Shown here: positions 1-6,288 of the stretch, one piece after another
Numbering within the stretch: the first letter of the stretch is position 1
Layout: each line of letters opens with the position of its first letter
Assembly: GCA_050698755.1 (NCBI GenBank)
Contig: JBOHCK010000299.1
Coordinates: 1-7,608 of the forward strand
Direction of reading: 5' to 3'
Length of the DNA stretch: 7,608 bases
Source of the DNA: Palsa-504 sp050698755
Lineage (GTDB): Bacteria; Actinomycetota; Actinomycetes; Streptosporangiales; Streptosporangiaceae
Made by a program: the position numbers and the translations under genes
The notes under the pieces: generated by a model
What the model was told of the DNA's origin: nothing
What the model saw: the letters and a program-made list of their open reading frames with translations, nothing else
Database searches by the model: none

Positions 1-1951
1 GGGTCGCCGTGGCCACGGCATCCGGCGCGCGGACCACGGGTCGCTTATGCGCCCGCCGGTAGACGTCGCCGGCCACCCCCTCGGGGTTCCGCAGCAGGGT
101 GAAGATCAGGAGCAGGCCGCCGACCAGCAGGAACCAGTTCCCGTTCAGCCCGAACCAGTCGTCAAGCGCGTACGGGATCAGCGCCTGCGCCGACAGCAGG
201 CCGGCGAACACCGCGCCGGAGATCAGCGAGATACCCCCCGCGTAGGCGAACGCGATCAGGCTCAGCGCGGTGACCGCGTCGAACGAGGCGGCGCTGACCG
301 AGAGGAAGTTGTACGCGTACAGGACGCCCGCGACCCCGGCGATGAACGCCGCGATGGTGAACGCGGCCAGCTTCACCGCCCGCGGGTTGACCGCGGCCGC
401 CGCGGCGGCGCGCTCGTTGGAGCGGACCGCGAGCATCCGCTGGCCGAGCTGCCCGCGGCGGACGTAGCCGACGCCCGCGCACAGCAGCACGCAGCAGACG
501 AGCGCGACCCAGCCGAAGACCGGGCTGGGCAGGTCGTGGTCCAGGCCGCGGAACGACGCGTCCGGGCCGAGGTCGAGGCCGAACCACTTCGGCTCGGGTA
601 CGGCCGCGCCCGCCAGGCCGCCGCCCCACGTGCCGTTGGTGAACCCGAAGTTCTGGATCGCCACGGCGCCCGCAAGCGTGACGACGGCGAGGCTGATGCC
701 GCGCACCCGCACCGCGGAAACCGCGGTGATCACGCCGATCGCGAGCGCGACGGCGATGCCTGCGAGCGCCGCGACCGGGAACGTGATCCCGAAGTTGGAC
801 GCCATGTGCGAGACCGTGAAGCCGGCCGCCCCGGCCAGGCTCAGCTGCATCACCGAGATCTGGCCGACGAAGCCGGTGATGACCACCAGGGACAGCGCCA
901 TCATCGTGCCGATCAGCGTGTTGATCAGCGCCTCGCGGAAGCCGAACGGCAGCACGACCAGCGCGACCGCGGCGACCACGGTGCAGATGACCGCCGTGCG
1001 CGGCAGGTGCTGCGGACGCGGTACCTCGGGCAGCCGCCGCTCGATGAGCTCGCCCCGGCCCGGTATCCGCGCACCGCGCCAGAACAGGACGGCCACGATG
1101 ATGAGAAAGGCCAGCAGGTCGGTGACGCCGGGCAGCGCGACGCCGCCGGACTGCGGGAACCAGGTCTGCGCCGAGGCGTACTCCAGCAGCGAGTACAGGA
1201 TGCCGATCCCGAGGCTCGCCGCGCACGCGATGCCGAACGAGGTGAAGGAGGCCAGCAGCGCCGCCGCCAGCGCGGGGATGATCTGCAGCGGCAGCGTCTC
1301 GGGGTCGAGCTGGGTGATCGATGCGGCCAGGATGCCGAGCGCCCCGGCGAGCACGGCGGCGACGACGGTGTTGATGAGCGAGATCGTGTTCGGCGACAGG
1401 CCGCCGAGCATGGCCGCGACCTCGTTCTCCGCGGCCGCCCTGGTGGCCAGCCCGAACCGGGTCCACCGGTAGACCGCGGCGAGCACGGCCGCCGCCACGA
1501 TGACCAGGCCGGTGAGGATGAACCGGTCGACGGGGATCACCGTGCCGAGCAGGTGGACGGTGTTCTGCGGCAGGATGCCGGGCTCCGGCTGCTGCGTGGT
1601 GCCGAAGGCGAGCAGCATCGCCGCCTGCGCGACGAGCAGCACGCCCAGCGAGGCGACCAGCTTGGCCAGCGGCGAGGAGTTGCGCATCGGCCGGTACACG
1701 GCGAACTCGGTGACCACTCCGACCACGGCCACGAACAGCAGGCTGAGCACGAGGCAGGCCCAGGTGGGCAGCGTCGCGATCTTGCCCGTATTGAGCGACC
1801 AGTAGGCGTACCCGCCGAGCATGGCCAGCCCGCCGACGGACAGGTTGATGACCCCCGACCCGCGGTAGCTGAGGACGACCCCGATCGAGATGCCCGCGAT
1901 GAGCGCGCCGGAACCCAGACCGAGCAGGATGAACAGCAGGATCTCTTGCAC
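1..1951 (-). CDS. Fused LivH-LivM branched-chain amino acid ABC permease (3' end outside window)
   Basis: Inner-membrane permease of a Liv/HAAT-type importer, moving amino acids or related carboxylates delivered by the lipoprotein encoded just upstream. The frame is open for 650 codons from a GTG at 1951 to the window edge; an in-frame TGA two codons upstream fixes this as the earliest start, with GGGGA seven bases before it. Residues 1-300 look like LivH: hydrophobic N-terminus, INLSVGGLAMLGGY near 35-48, and later an EAA-type loop (RAAAENEVAAMLGGLSPN). Residues about 318-635 look like LivM: GQISVMQLSLAGAAGF near 360, the loop AVRSNERAAAAAAVNP near 505-520 followed by AFIAGVAGVLYAY, and an ending of the LRNPEGVAGDVY type. 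LivH and LivM are usually separate proteins of about 300 residues, so this is a fusion. About 20 hydrophilic residues follow the last helix without a stop, so the gene could end soon or continue into an ATPase domain. Domain order is confident; substrate is not. Confidence 0.93.
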   Translation of the reverse strand, partial: MQEILLFILLGLGSGALIAGISIGVVLSYRGSGVINLSVGGLAMLGGYAYWSLNTGKIATLPTWACLVLSLLFVAVVGVVTEFAVYRPMRNSSPLAKLVASLGVLLVAQAAMLLAFGTTQQPEPGILPQNTVHLLGTVIPVDRFILTGLVIVAAAVLAAVYRWTRFGLATRAAAENEVAAMLGGLSPNTISLINTVVAAVLAGALGILAASITQLDPETLPLQIIPALAAALLASFTSFGIACAASLGIGILYSLLEYASAQTWFPQSGGVALPGVTDLLAFLIIVAVLFWRGARIPGRGELIERRLPEVPRPQHLPRTAVICTVVAAVALVVLPFGFREALINTLIGTMMALSLVVITGFVGQISVMQLSLAGAAGFTVSHMASNFGITFPVAALAGIAVALAIGVITAVSAVRVRGISLAVVTLAGAVAIQNFGFTNGTWGGGLAGAAVPEPKWFGLDLGPDASFRGLDHDLPSPVFGWVALVCCVLLCAGVGYVRRGQLGQRMLAVRSNERAAAAAAVNPRAVKLAAFTIAAFIAGVAGVLYAYNFLSVSAASFDAVTALSLIAFAYAGGISLISGAVFAGLLSAQALIPYALDDWFGLNGNWFLLVGGLLLIFTLLRNPEGVAGDVYRRAHKRPVVRAPDAVATAT

Positions 1952-1975
1952 TGGTCAGTCCCCGGGGATCAGTAG

Positions 1976-2013
1976 GGCACGGCCGGGCCACGCCGGGTCG
2001 GCCCGGCCGTGCC
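1976..2013 (-). terminator. Perfect 14-bp hairpin between binding-protein and permease genes
   Basis: Arms 1976-1989 (GGCACGGCCGGGCC) and 2000-2013 are exact reverse complements, with a 10-nt loop. The hairpin starts 8 nt after the binding-protein stop codon and ends 24 nt before the permease GTG. There is no T tract on either strand, which is common for actinobacterial terminators. Inference: it partly terminates transcription or protects the 3' end of the upstream message, giving more binding protein than permease. The structure is certain; the function is inferred. Confidence 0.7.
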
Positions 2014-2021
2014 GATCTGGA

Positions 2022-3347
2022 TCAGGACGGCGGCTGCAGCCAGCCCGCTTCCTTCGCCCAGTGGTTCTTGCCGCTGTAGACGAAGAACTGGGTGCGGTCG
2101 TTGCAGACCGCCGGAGCCGCGGAGAACATCCCGCAGTCCAGCGCCGGAGCGCCGAGCGCGAGCGGGCCCTTGAATGCCTTGGCCTGCGCCAGGATCGCCG
2201 ACGGGGACAGGTTCGCGTACCCGATCTCGTTCATGAACCGGTCGATGGTGAGGATCTGGGAGAACGCGACGATGTTCCACGGGTCCGGCGCGTCGGCCGG
2301 GGACTCGAACTGGCCGGTCACCTTTTCGTAGGCCGGCATGCCCGGGTCGGTCGGATCGCCGAACAGCGAGCTGGCGATCGCGTAGGTCCAGATCGGGAAG
2401 TCGCCGCCCAGGCCGGCCGCGACCTGCCCGTTCAGGCACAAGGGCGCCGAGACGATCTTCTTGGCGTCGGTGATGCCCAGCTGGATCAGGCTCTTGGCCA
2501 GGTTGACGCAGCCCGACGAGTCGCTGTACGGGATCACCATGTCGGCCGTCGTGGCGTGCGCCGCGACCAGCACGCTGGTCAGGTCGGTCTGGCTCTCGTC
2601 GTAGCCCACCGCCGTGACGCTCACCCCGGCCGCCTTGAGCCCCGCCTCGATCGCCGCGGCGCCCTCGGTGATCCCGGGGATGTCCGGGTAGACCAGCGCC
2701 GCCGTCTTCGCGTGCAGCACGTCCACCGCGTAGGTGCCGAACGGGCCGAGGACGTGCGTCGCGTCGCCGAACAGGATCACCGCGTTGGGCTGCACGCCGT
2801 CGGTGCCCGTGACGGCTACCCCGTCGATGACCGGCGTCGTGGTACCGATCGCCGTGAAGAAGGGCTGGATGCCGATCGCGACGCCGCCCGTGGCGATGAC
2901 GTCGATGCTCTTGTTGGCCGCGAACTGCTGCCCGCAGGTCGTGCCCTCGGCGTCCGTGTTGGCGATGAAGCAGGTGACCAGCTTGAGCGGATGGCCGCCC
3001 ACCCCGCCGAGCTGGGCGTTGATGTACTTGACCGCCGTTTCGGCGCCGACCGTGGCCAGCGGGCCGATGGAGCTCGCGCCGCCCTGCTGGTTGAGGAAGC
3101 CGATGTCGACCGGCGCCAGGGAGCTGTTGGCCGGGCCGGCCTTGCCGCCGGTGTAGGCCAGGTAGTTGGTGACCGATTGCGCGCCCTGGCCTCCGGTGCC
3201 GGTGCTCGCCGGGAGGCTGCTGGCCGGCGCGCTGGCCGGCGTGGTGGTGGTGGAACTGGAACTCGAACTTGAACTGCTGCTGCAGCCCGCCGCGGCCAGC
3301 AGCGCCGCGGCGACCACGGCGAAGCCGATTCTGCTGTGTCTTCGCAC
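2022..3347 (-). CDS. Branched-chain amino acid-type ABC transporter substrate-binding lipoprotein
   Basis: Extracytoplasmic receptor of the importer, type I periplasmic-binding fold (Peripla_BP_6/LivJ-like), 441 aa. The GTG at 3347 is chosen because AGGAGG lies seven bases before it and the product then starts with a proper signal: MRRHSR, a hydrophobic stretch at 9-20 and the lipobox AAGC with lipidated Cys22. A longer frame reaching 3440 would put a Pro/Gly-rich extension before the signal peptide. Residues 23-36 are ten Ser then four Thr, continuing into an Ala/Pro/Ser linker to about 80, a tether from membrane to domain. The fold starts near VDIGFLNQQGG (80-90), with GPLATVGAETAVKYIN typical of the family. 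Six further cysteines fall in three close pairs (126/138, 280/304, 405/415) that could be disulfides. It is first in the minus-strand unit, followed by the fused permease. The ligand could be a branched-chain amino acid, amide, urea or an aromatic or aliphatic acid. Confidence 0.93.
   Translation of the reverse strand: MRRHSRIGFAVVAAALLAAAGCSSSSSSSSSSTTTTPASAPASSLPASTGTGGQGAQSVTNYLAYTGGKAGPANSSLAPVDIGFLNQQGGASSIGPLATVGAETAVKYINAQLGGVGGHPLKLVTCFIANTDAEGTTCGQQFAANKSIDVIATGGVAIGIQPFFTAIGTTTPVIDGVAVTGTDGVQPNAVILFGDATHVLGPFGTYAVDVLHAKTAALVYPDIPGITEGAAAIEAGLKAAGVSVTAVGYDESQTDLTSVLVAAHATTADMVIPYSDSSGCVNLAKSLIQLGITDAKKIVSAPLCLNGQVAAGLGGDFPIWTYAIASSLFGDPTDPGMPAYEKVTGQFESPADAPDPWNIVAFSQILTIDRFMNEIGYANLSPSAILAQAKAFKGPLALGAPALDCGMFSAAPAVCNDRTQFFVYSGKNHWAKEAGWLQPPS
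3252..3275 (-). repeat. Four tandem hexamers encoding Ser-Ser in the lipoprotein linker
   Basis: On the coding (minus) strand the unit AGTTCN is repeated four times (last base A, G, C, C), encoding eight of the ten serines directly after the lipid-anchored Cys22. Four near-identical Thr codons (ACC ACC ACC ACG) follow. The unit length is a multiple of three, so copy-number change would alter linker length without breaking the frame. Confidence 0.75.
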
Positions 3348-3354
3348 GCTGGTT

Positions 3355-3360
3355 CCTCCT
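3355..3360 (-). promoter_or_regulatory. Ribosome binding site AGGAGG deciding the lipoprotein start
   Basis: The minus strand reads AGGAGG, then a seven-base spacer, then GTG at 3347. This full anti-SD match, with the signal peptide that immediately follows, settles the start over the open frame extending further upstream. Confidence 0.85.
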
Positions 3361-3433
3361 GGGATGGGTCCTGGATGAACTCCCTCAGGAAAGACCGGTG
3401 TTAAGTATTCGTCAACTAGTGGAAAACGGTTCA

Positions 3434-3453
3434 AGGTCACAATCGTGTGACCT
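3434..3453. promoter_or_regulatory. Palindromic operator candidate in the divergent transporter intergenic region
   Basis: AGGTCACA, four bases (ATCG), then TGTGACCT: perfect 8-bp arms, 20 bp in all, within the 153-bp non-coding region between the lipoprotein gene (start 3347) and the LivF-type gene (start 3501). It lies 86 bp from the first start and 47 bp from the second, where a dimeric regulator could control both units. The half-sites resemble those of GntR/Lrp/CRP-like dimers, but spacing and orientation (TCACA-N4-TGTGA) do not match the CRP consensus (TGTGA-N6-TCACA). I could not place convincing -35/-10 elements in this region. The binding protein is unknown. Confidence 0.6.
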
Positions 3454-3500
3454 GTCCGGAGGGCACATATTCACGCCCGGCAAGTTGGGGGGCCACGCCA

Positions 3501-4244
3501 ATGGCCGCGTCGTCGGCCGTGGTGGATGCTGGTGCCATCGACGTCCTCGAACTCGACCGGCTGAGCGTCGGCTACGACCGCGCGCCGGTCGTGCGCGACC
3601 TGACGCTGACCGTGGGCCGAGGTGAGGTCGTCGCGCTGCTCGGCGCCAACGGGGCCGGCAAGACCACCACGCTGCGAGCGATTTCCGGACTGCTGCGGCC
3701 GGCCAGCGGGGCGGTGCGGCTGGCCGGACAGGACCTCGCGGGCGTGTCCCCGACCGCCCGGGCGCGCCTGGGCCTGGCGCACGTCCCGACCGACCGCGGG
3801 ATCTTCTTCGGCCTGACCGTCGCCGAGCACTTCCGGCTGGACGGGACCGACCTGGACGAGGCGGCGGGCCACTTCCCGGCGCTGCGCACGCTGCGCGACC
3901 GGAAGGCTGGCCTGCTGTCCGGTGGCGAGCAGCAGATGCTCGCGATCGCGCGCGCGCTCAGCCGCAGGCCGAAGCTGCTGATGCTCGACGAGATGAGCCT
4001 GGGCCTGGCCCCGGTGATCGTGGGGCGGCTGCTGCCGGTCGTCCGGGAGTTCGCGACGAGCCACGGCACCGGGGTCCTGCTGGTGGAGCAGCACGTCCAC
4101 CTGGCGCTGAAGATCGCCGATCGCGGCTACATCCTGTCCCACGGGGAACTGGCGGCCAGCGGGAGCGCCGAACAGCTGAGTCGCGACGACGCGCTGCTGG
4201 CGGCCAGCTATCTCGGCGGGGCCGCGGGCGGCGCTCCCGGCTGA
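3501..4244 (+). CDS. livF: LivF-type ABC transporter ATP-binding protein
   Basis: Cytoplasmic ATPase powering the Liv-type importer, 247 aa, close to the usual LivF length. Walker A is GANGAGKT (48-55), the ABC signature LSGGEQQ (139-145), Walker B LLMLDE (159-164) followed by the LivF-typical SLGLAP, and the switch His is in VEQH (His198). Two deviations are visible: the usual LivF 'VPEGR' reads VPTDR (95-99), and the Pro after the Walker B Glu is Met165. The ATG at 3501 follows a G-rich stretch (3487-3492) at 8 bases. An in-frame GTG at 3447 is rejected because it lies inside the palindrome at 3434-3453 and would add 18 residues with no family character. The gene is divergent from the binding-protein gene. 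The ATPase family is certain; the LivF rather than LivG assignment rests on length and the SGGEQQ and SLGLAP signatures. Confidence 0.92.
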   Translation: MAASSAVVDAGAIDVLELDRLSVGYDRAPVVRDLTLTVGRGEVVALLGANGAGKTTTLRAISGLLRPASGAVRLAGQDLAGVSPTARARLGLAHVPTDRGIFFGLTVAEHFRLDGTDLDEAAGHFPALRTLRDRKAGLLSGGEQQMLAIARALSRRPKLLMLDEMSLGLAPVIVGRLLPVVREFATSHGTGVLLVEQHVHLALKIADRGYILSHGELAASGSAEQLSRDDALLAASYLGGAAGGAPG

Positions 4245-4307
4245 TCCGCGGCCGGCGTATTTGTGGTCAGCGCCGTGCGGTACGCCGCGCCGCTTGTGGC
4301 CGTCGTC

Positions 4308-4329
4308 AAAGCCGGAATTCGGCTCTTTT
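4308..4329 (+). terminator. Short hairpin with T tract after livF / in the metE-like leader
   Basis: AGCCG (4310-4314), loop GAATT, CGGCT (4320-4324), then C and TTTT (4326-4329); flanking AAA before and TTT after can extend pairing around the bulged C. This is the only hairpin in the window followed by a T tract, 63 nt past the livF stop. It may terminate livF transcripts or attenuate read-through into the next gene. The stem is short, so confidence is moderate. Confidence 0.45.
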
Positions 4330-4334
4330 GCTGC

Positions 4335-4361
4335 CCTCCCAGCGGCGAGTACGCAGGGAGG
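4335..4361 (+). promoter_or_regulatory. Leader hairpin upstream of the metE-like gene
   Basis: CCTCCC (4335-4340) pairs with GGGAGG (4356-4361) and inner GCG (4342-4344) with CGC (4352-4354), separated by one A-A mismatch, with the 7-nt loop GCGAGTA. It sits 5 nt after the preceding T tract and ends 19 nt before the ATG, leaving the apparent ribosome binding site AAGGAAAG (4370-4377) free. The 3' arm GGGAGG is itself SD-like but too far from the start. I recognise no known riboswitch. Regulatory role is inference. Confidence 0.35.
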
Positions 4362-4380
4362 TAACAGCGAAGGAAAGACG

Positions 4381-5475
4381 ATGATGCGTACTTACCACGC
4401 CGACGTGATCGGCTCGCTACTGCGCCCGCGCCATCTCTTCGAGGCCCGGGCCGCGCTCGACGCTGGCCGGATGGAACCGCACGAGTTCAAGCAGATTGAA
4501 GACCGCGCTGTCGACGAGGGGATCGCGCTGCAGGAGGGGTGCGGGCTCGATGTCGTCACCGACGGGGAACTGCGCCGTTTCTCGTTCCTCGACCAGCTCC
4601 TGTCCGAGGTGGAAGGCACCACCGAGCGGCCCGGTGCCGCGGTCAACTTCCACGGCCAGGGCGGCGAGATCTGGGACTGGCACGCGCCGATCACGATCAC
4701 CGGCAAGTTCCGGGGCAAACGGATGCTGACCCTCGAGGAGTTCGCCTATGCGCGGGGCCGCGCCCGGAAGCCGGTCAAGGTCACGCTGCCCAGCCCGCTG
4801 GTGCTGTACTCGGCCTGGTCGCCGGAGCTGTCGACCGCGGCCTACCGGGATGCGTACGAGATGTTCGCCGATGCCGCCGACGTCATCCGCGACGAGGTGC
4901 ACGCGCTCGCCCGCCTCGGCTGCACCTACATCCAGATCGACTCGCCTGACCTCGGGACGCTCGTGGACCCGGAGAACCGCACGCTGCGCGAGGAGCTCGG
5001 CATGCCCACCGAGCGCACCCTCACCGAGGGCGTCGACATCATCGACTCCATCGCGGACGTGCCGGGCGTTACCTTCGGCCTGCACCTGTGCAAGGGCAAT
5101 TACCAGAGCAAGTGGATCGCGACCGGCGGCTACGACTCGACCGCCGAGGCCATCTTCGGGCGCATGCACAACATCGACGTGTTCCTCATGGAGTACGACG
5201 ATGAGCGCTCGGGGACCTTCGAGCCGCTGGCCAAGGTACCGGACGACAAGGTGGTCGTGCTCGGCCTGGTTTCCAGCAAGACCACCGAGGTAGAGCCCGT
5301 AGCGGACATCGCCGCGCGGGTCAACGAGGCGGCGCAGTACATCGACCGGGAGCGGATCGCCCTGTCCACCCAGTGCGGGTTCGCGTCGGTGTCCATCGGC
5401 GCGAACCTCATCGGCGCGGACACCCAGCAGGCCAAGCTCGAGCTGGTCGGAGAGGCGGCTCGCGAGATCTGGTAA
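4381..5475 (+). CDS. MetE-superfamily (cobalamin-independent methionine synthase C-terminal-like) zinc thiol-alkyltransferase
   Basis: A 364-aa, single-domain member of the MetE C-terminal/UROD-like superfamily, about half the length of true MetE, with no N-terminal duplicated barrel. These TIM-barrel enzymes use zinc to activate a thiol for alkyl transfer. Visible elements: VIGSLLRP (9-16), matching the IGS motif of the MetE substrate site; YIQIDSPDLG with Asp187, where MetE usually has IDEP; and a full set of candidate zinc ligands, His235 and Cys237 (HLCKGN), Glu271 (MEYDDERSGTFEP) and Cys332 (STQCGFAS). The start is ATG 4381 (or the adjacent ATG 4384), with AAGGAAAG six or so bases upstream. 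The SDR gene follows after 12 bases, so they are probably cotranscribed. Database labels for such proteins are often 'methionine synthase II', but family relatives include epoxyalkane:coenzyme M transferase. I infer alkylation or dealkylation of a thiol; neither methionine synthesis nor a particular substrate is supported. Confidence 0.87.
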   Translation: MMRTYHADVIGSLLRPRHLFEARAALDAGRMEPHEFKQIEDRAVDEGIALQEGCGLDVVTDGELRRFSFLDQLLSEVEGTTERPGAAVNFHGQGGEIWDWHAPITITGKFRGKRMLTLEEFAYARGRARKPVKVTLPSPLVLYSAWSPELSTAAYRDAYEMFADAADVIRDEVHALARLGCTYIQIDSPDLGTLVDPENRTLREELGMPTERTLTEGVDIIDSIADVPGVTFGLHLCKGNYQSKWIATGGYDSTAEAIFGRMHNIDVFLMEYDDERSGTFEPLAKVPDDKVVVLGLVSSKTTEVEPVADIAARVNEAAQYIDRERIALSTQCGFASVSIGANLIGADTQQAKLELVGEAAREIW

Positions 5476-5487
5476 CGGAGGTGCTCA

Positions 5488-6264
5488 ATGGGGCTACCCG
5501 CGCTGTTCAGCCTCGACGGGAAGGTGGCGCTGGTCACCGGGGCCGGCGGCGGCCTCGGCTGGCAGTTCAGCGAGATGGCGGCCGAGGCGGGCGCCCACGT
5601 CGCGTGCGCGGACATCAATGAGCAATCCGCCAAGTCAGCGGCCGCGGCGGTCCAAGACCTGGGCCGCCGCGGCCTCGGGCTCCGCTGTGACGTGACGGCC
5701 GAAGCCGAGGTCGAGGCGATGGTCCGGCGCACGGTCGAGGCATTCGGGCGCCTTGACATCTTGTTCAACAACGCGGGCGTCGCCGACCCGGCGCCGTTCC
5801 TGCTGCACGAGTACCCGACGCAGAACTGGCGTCAGGTGCTCTCCGTCGACCTTGAGGGCGTCTTCTTCTGCGCCAGGGAGGCCCTGAAGGTCATGACCGC
5901 CCAGCAGTCGGGCAAGATCATCAACATCGCCTCCATGTGGGGCCTGGCCGGCTCGTCAAGCCTGTTCCCCGCCCCGGCCTATAACGCGGCCAAGGGCGCA
6001 GTAGTCAACCTGACCCGTGAGCTCGGCCTGCAGTACGCCAAGCAGGGCATCCAGGTCAACGCGCTCTGCCCGGGCTTCTACCGGACCCGGCTCGGCGCCT
6101 TCGACGACCCCGACACGGTGACCCGCGTCGAGGCCTTCATCCCGATGGGCCGGATCGCGGAAGCAGCCGACATCAAGGGACCGGCGCTGTTCCTGGCCTC
6201 GGCGGCCTCGGACTACATGACCGGCCAGACCCTGGTCACCGACGGCGGGTGCATGGCCAAGTAA
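5488..6264 (+). CDS. Classical short-chain dehydrogenase/reductase (SDR)
   Basis: A soluble NAD(P)-dependent oxidoreductase of 258 aa, normal for a classical SDR. The cofactor motif TGAGGGLG is at 17-24, and Asp42 at the end of beta-2 (CADIN) favours NAD over NADP. Then come CDVT (67-70), NNAG (94-97), catalytic Ser149 (INIASMWG), Tyr165 and Lys169 (YNAAK), PGFYRTR (195-201) and the C-terminal substrate loop and TGQTLVTDGG. Oddities: the Asn of the catalytic tetrad is Asp121 (SVDLEGVF), and three extra residues separate Ser149 from Tyr165 compared with the common 13-residue spacing. Arg199 and Arg201 near the active-site loop could bind an acidic substrate. GGAGGTG (5477-5483) precedes ATG 5488, 12 bases after the MetE-like stop, so it is cotranscribed and likely oxidises or reduces a product of that enzyme. 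Substrate unknown. Confidence 0.92.
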   Translation: MGLPALFSLDGKVALVTGAGGGLGWQFSEMAAEAGAHVACADINEQSAKSAAAAVQDLGRRGLGLRCDVTAEAEVEAMVRRTVEAFGRLDILFNNAGVADPAPFLLHEYPTQNWRQVLSVDLEGVFFCAREALKVMTAQQSGKIINIASMWGLAGSSSLFPAPAYNAAKGAVVNLTRELGLQYAKQGIQVNALCPGFYRTRLGAFDDPDTVTRVEAFIPMGRIAEAADIKGPALFLASAASDYMTGQTLVTDGGCMAK

Positions 6265-6269
6265 CGGCC

Positions 6270-6288
6270 GGAGCCCCCTGTGAGCTCC
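6270..6288. terminator. Weak bidirectional hairpin between convergent genes
   Basis: GGAGC (6270-6274) and GCTCC (6284-6288) form a 5-bp stem with a 9-nt loop; GGCC on each side (6266-6269 and 6293-6296) could extend it past a TACA bulge. It spans the 23-bp gap between the SDR stop and the stop of the convergent DUF664 gene, touching the latter. There is no T tract. The position suits a shared terminator, but the structure is weak. Confidence 0.3.

Noticed and set aside
47..1975. 642-codon open frame on the plus strand
   Set aside because: It is antisense to the fused permease. Its product is a hydrophilic Arg/Asp/Gln/Gly-rich mixture with no family resemblance, as expected from a GC-rich shadow frame.
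162..1991. 609-codon open frame on the minus strand
   Set aside because: It is out of frame with the permease, and the product is Arg/Ala/Gly-rich without membrane segments. The frame starting at 1951 gives clear LivH/LivM motifs and hydrophobic helices.
1890..3272. 460-codon plus-strand open frame over the lipoprotein gene
   Set aside because: It is antisense to a well-supported binding protein with signal peptide and RBS. The product is a low-complexity Arg/Asp/Gly/Val mix, and it crosses two genes.
3361..3433. Promoters for the lipoprotein and livF genes
   Set aside because: I tried several TTGAAC/TTGACG and TACTTA/TATTCA combinations on both strands. None had acceptable spacing and sequence together, so no promoter is annotated.
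3348..3440. N-terminal extension of the binding protein to an upstream start at 3440
   Set aside because: It would bury the signal peptide behind 31 residues and ignore the AGGAGG-spaced GTG at 3347.
3434..3453. Reading the palindrome as a canonical CRP site
   Set aside because: CRP sites read TGTGA-N6-TCACA; here the halves are in the opposite order with four bases between them.
3447..3500. Upstream GTG start for the LivF-type ATPase
   Set aside because: It lies within the palindrome at 3434-3453, lacks a good RBS, and adds residues not typical of LivF. The ATG at 3501 is preferred.
4261..4380. 40-codon upstream extension of the MetE-like protein
   Set aside because: It would begin at a TTG without an RBS and run through two hairpins. 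Family similarity begins at the ATG pair 4381/4384, with AAGGAAAG upstream.
4417..5169. 250-codon minus-strand open frame antisense to the MetE-like gene
   Set aside because: It is a shadow of a gene with complete zinc-ligand motifs. The product resembles no family.
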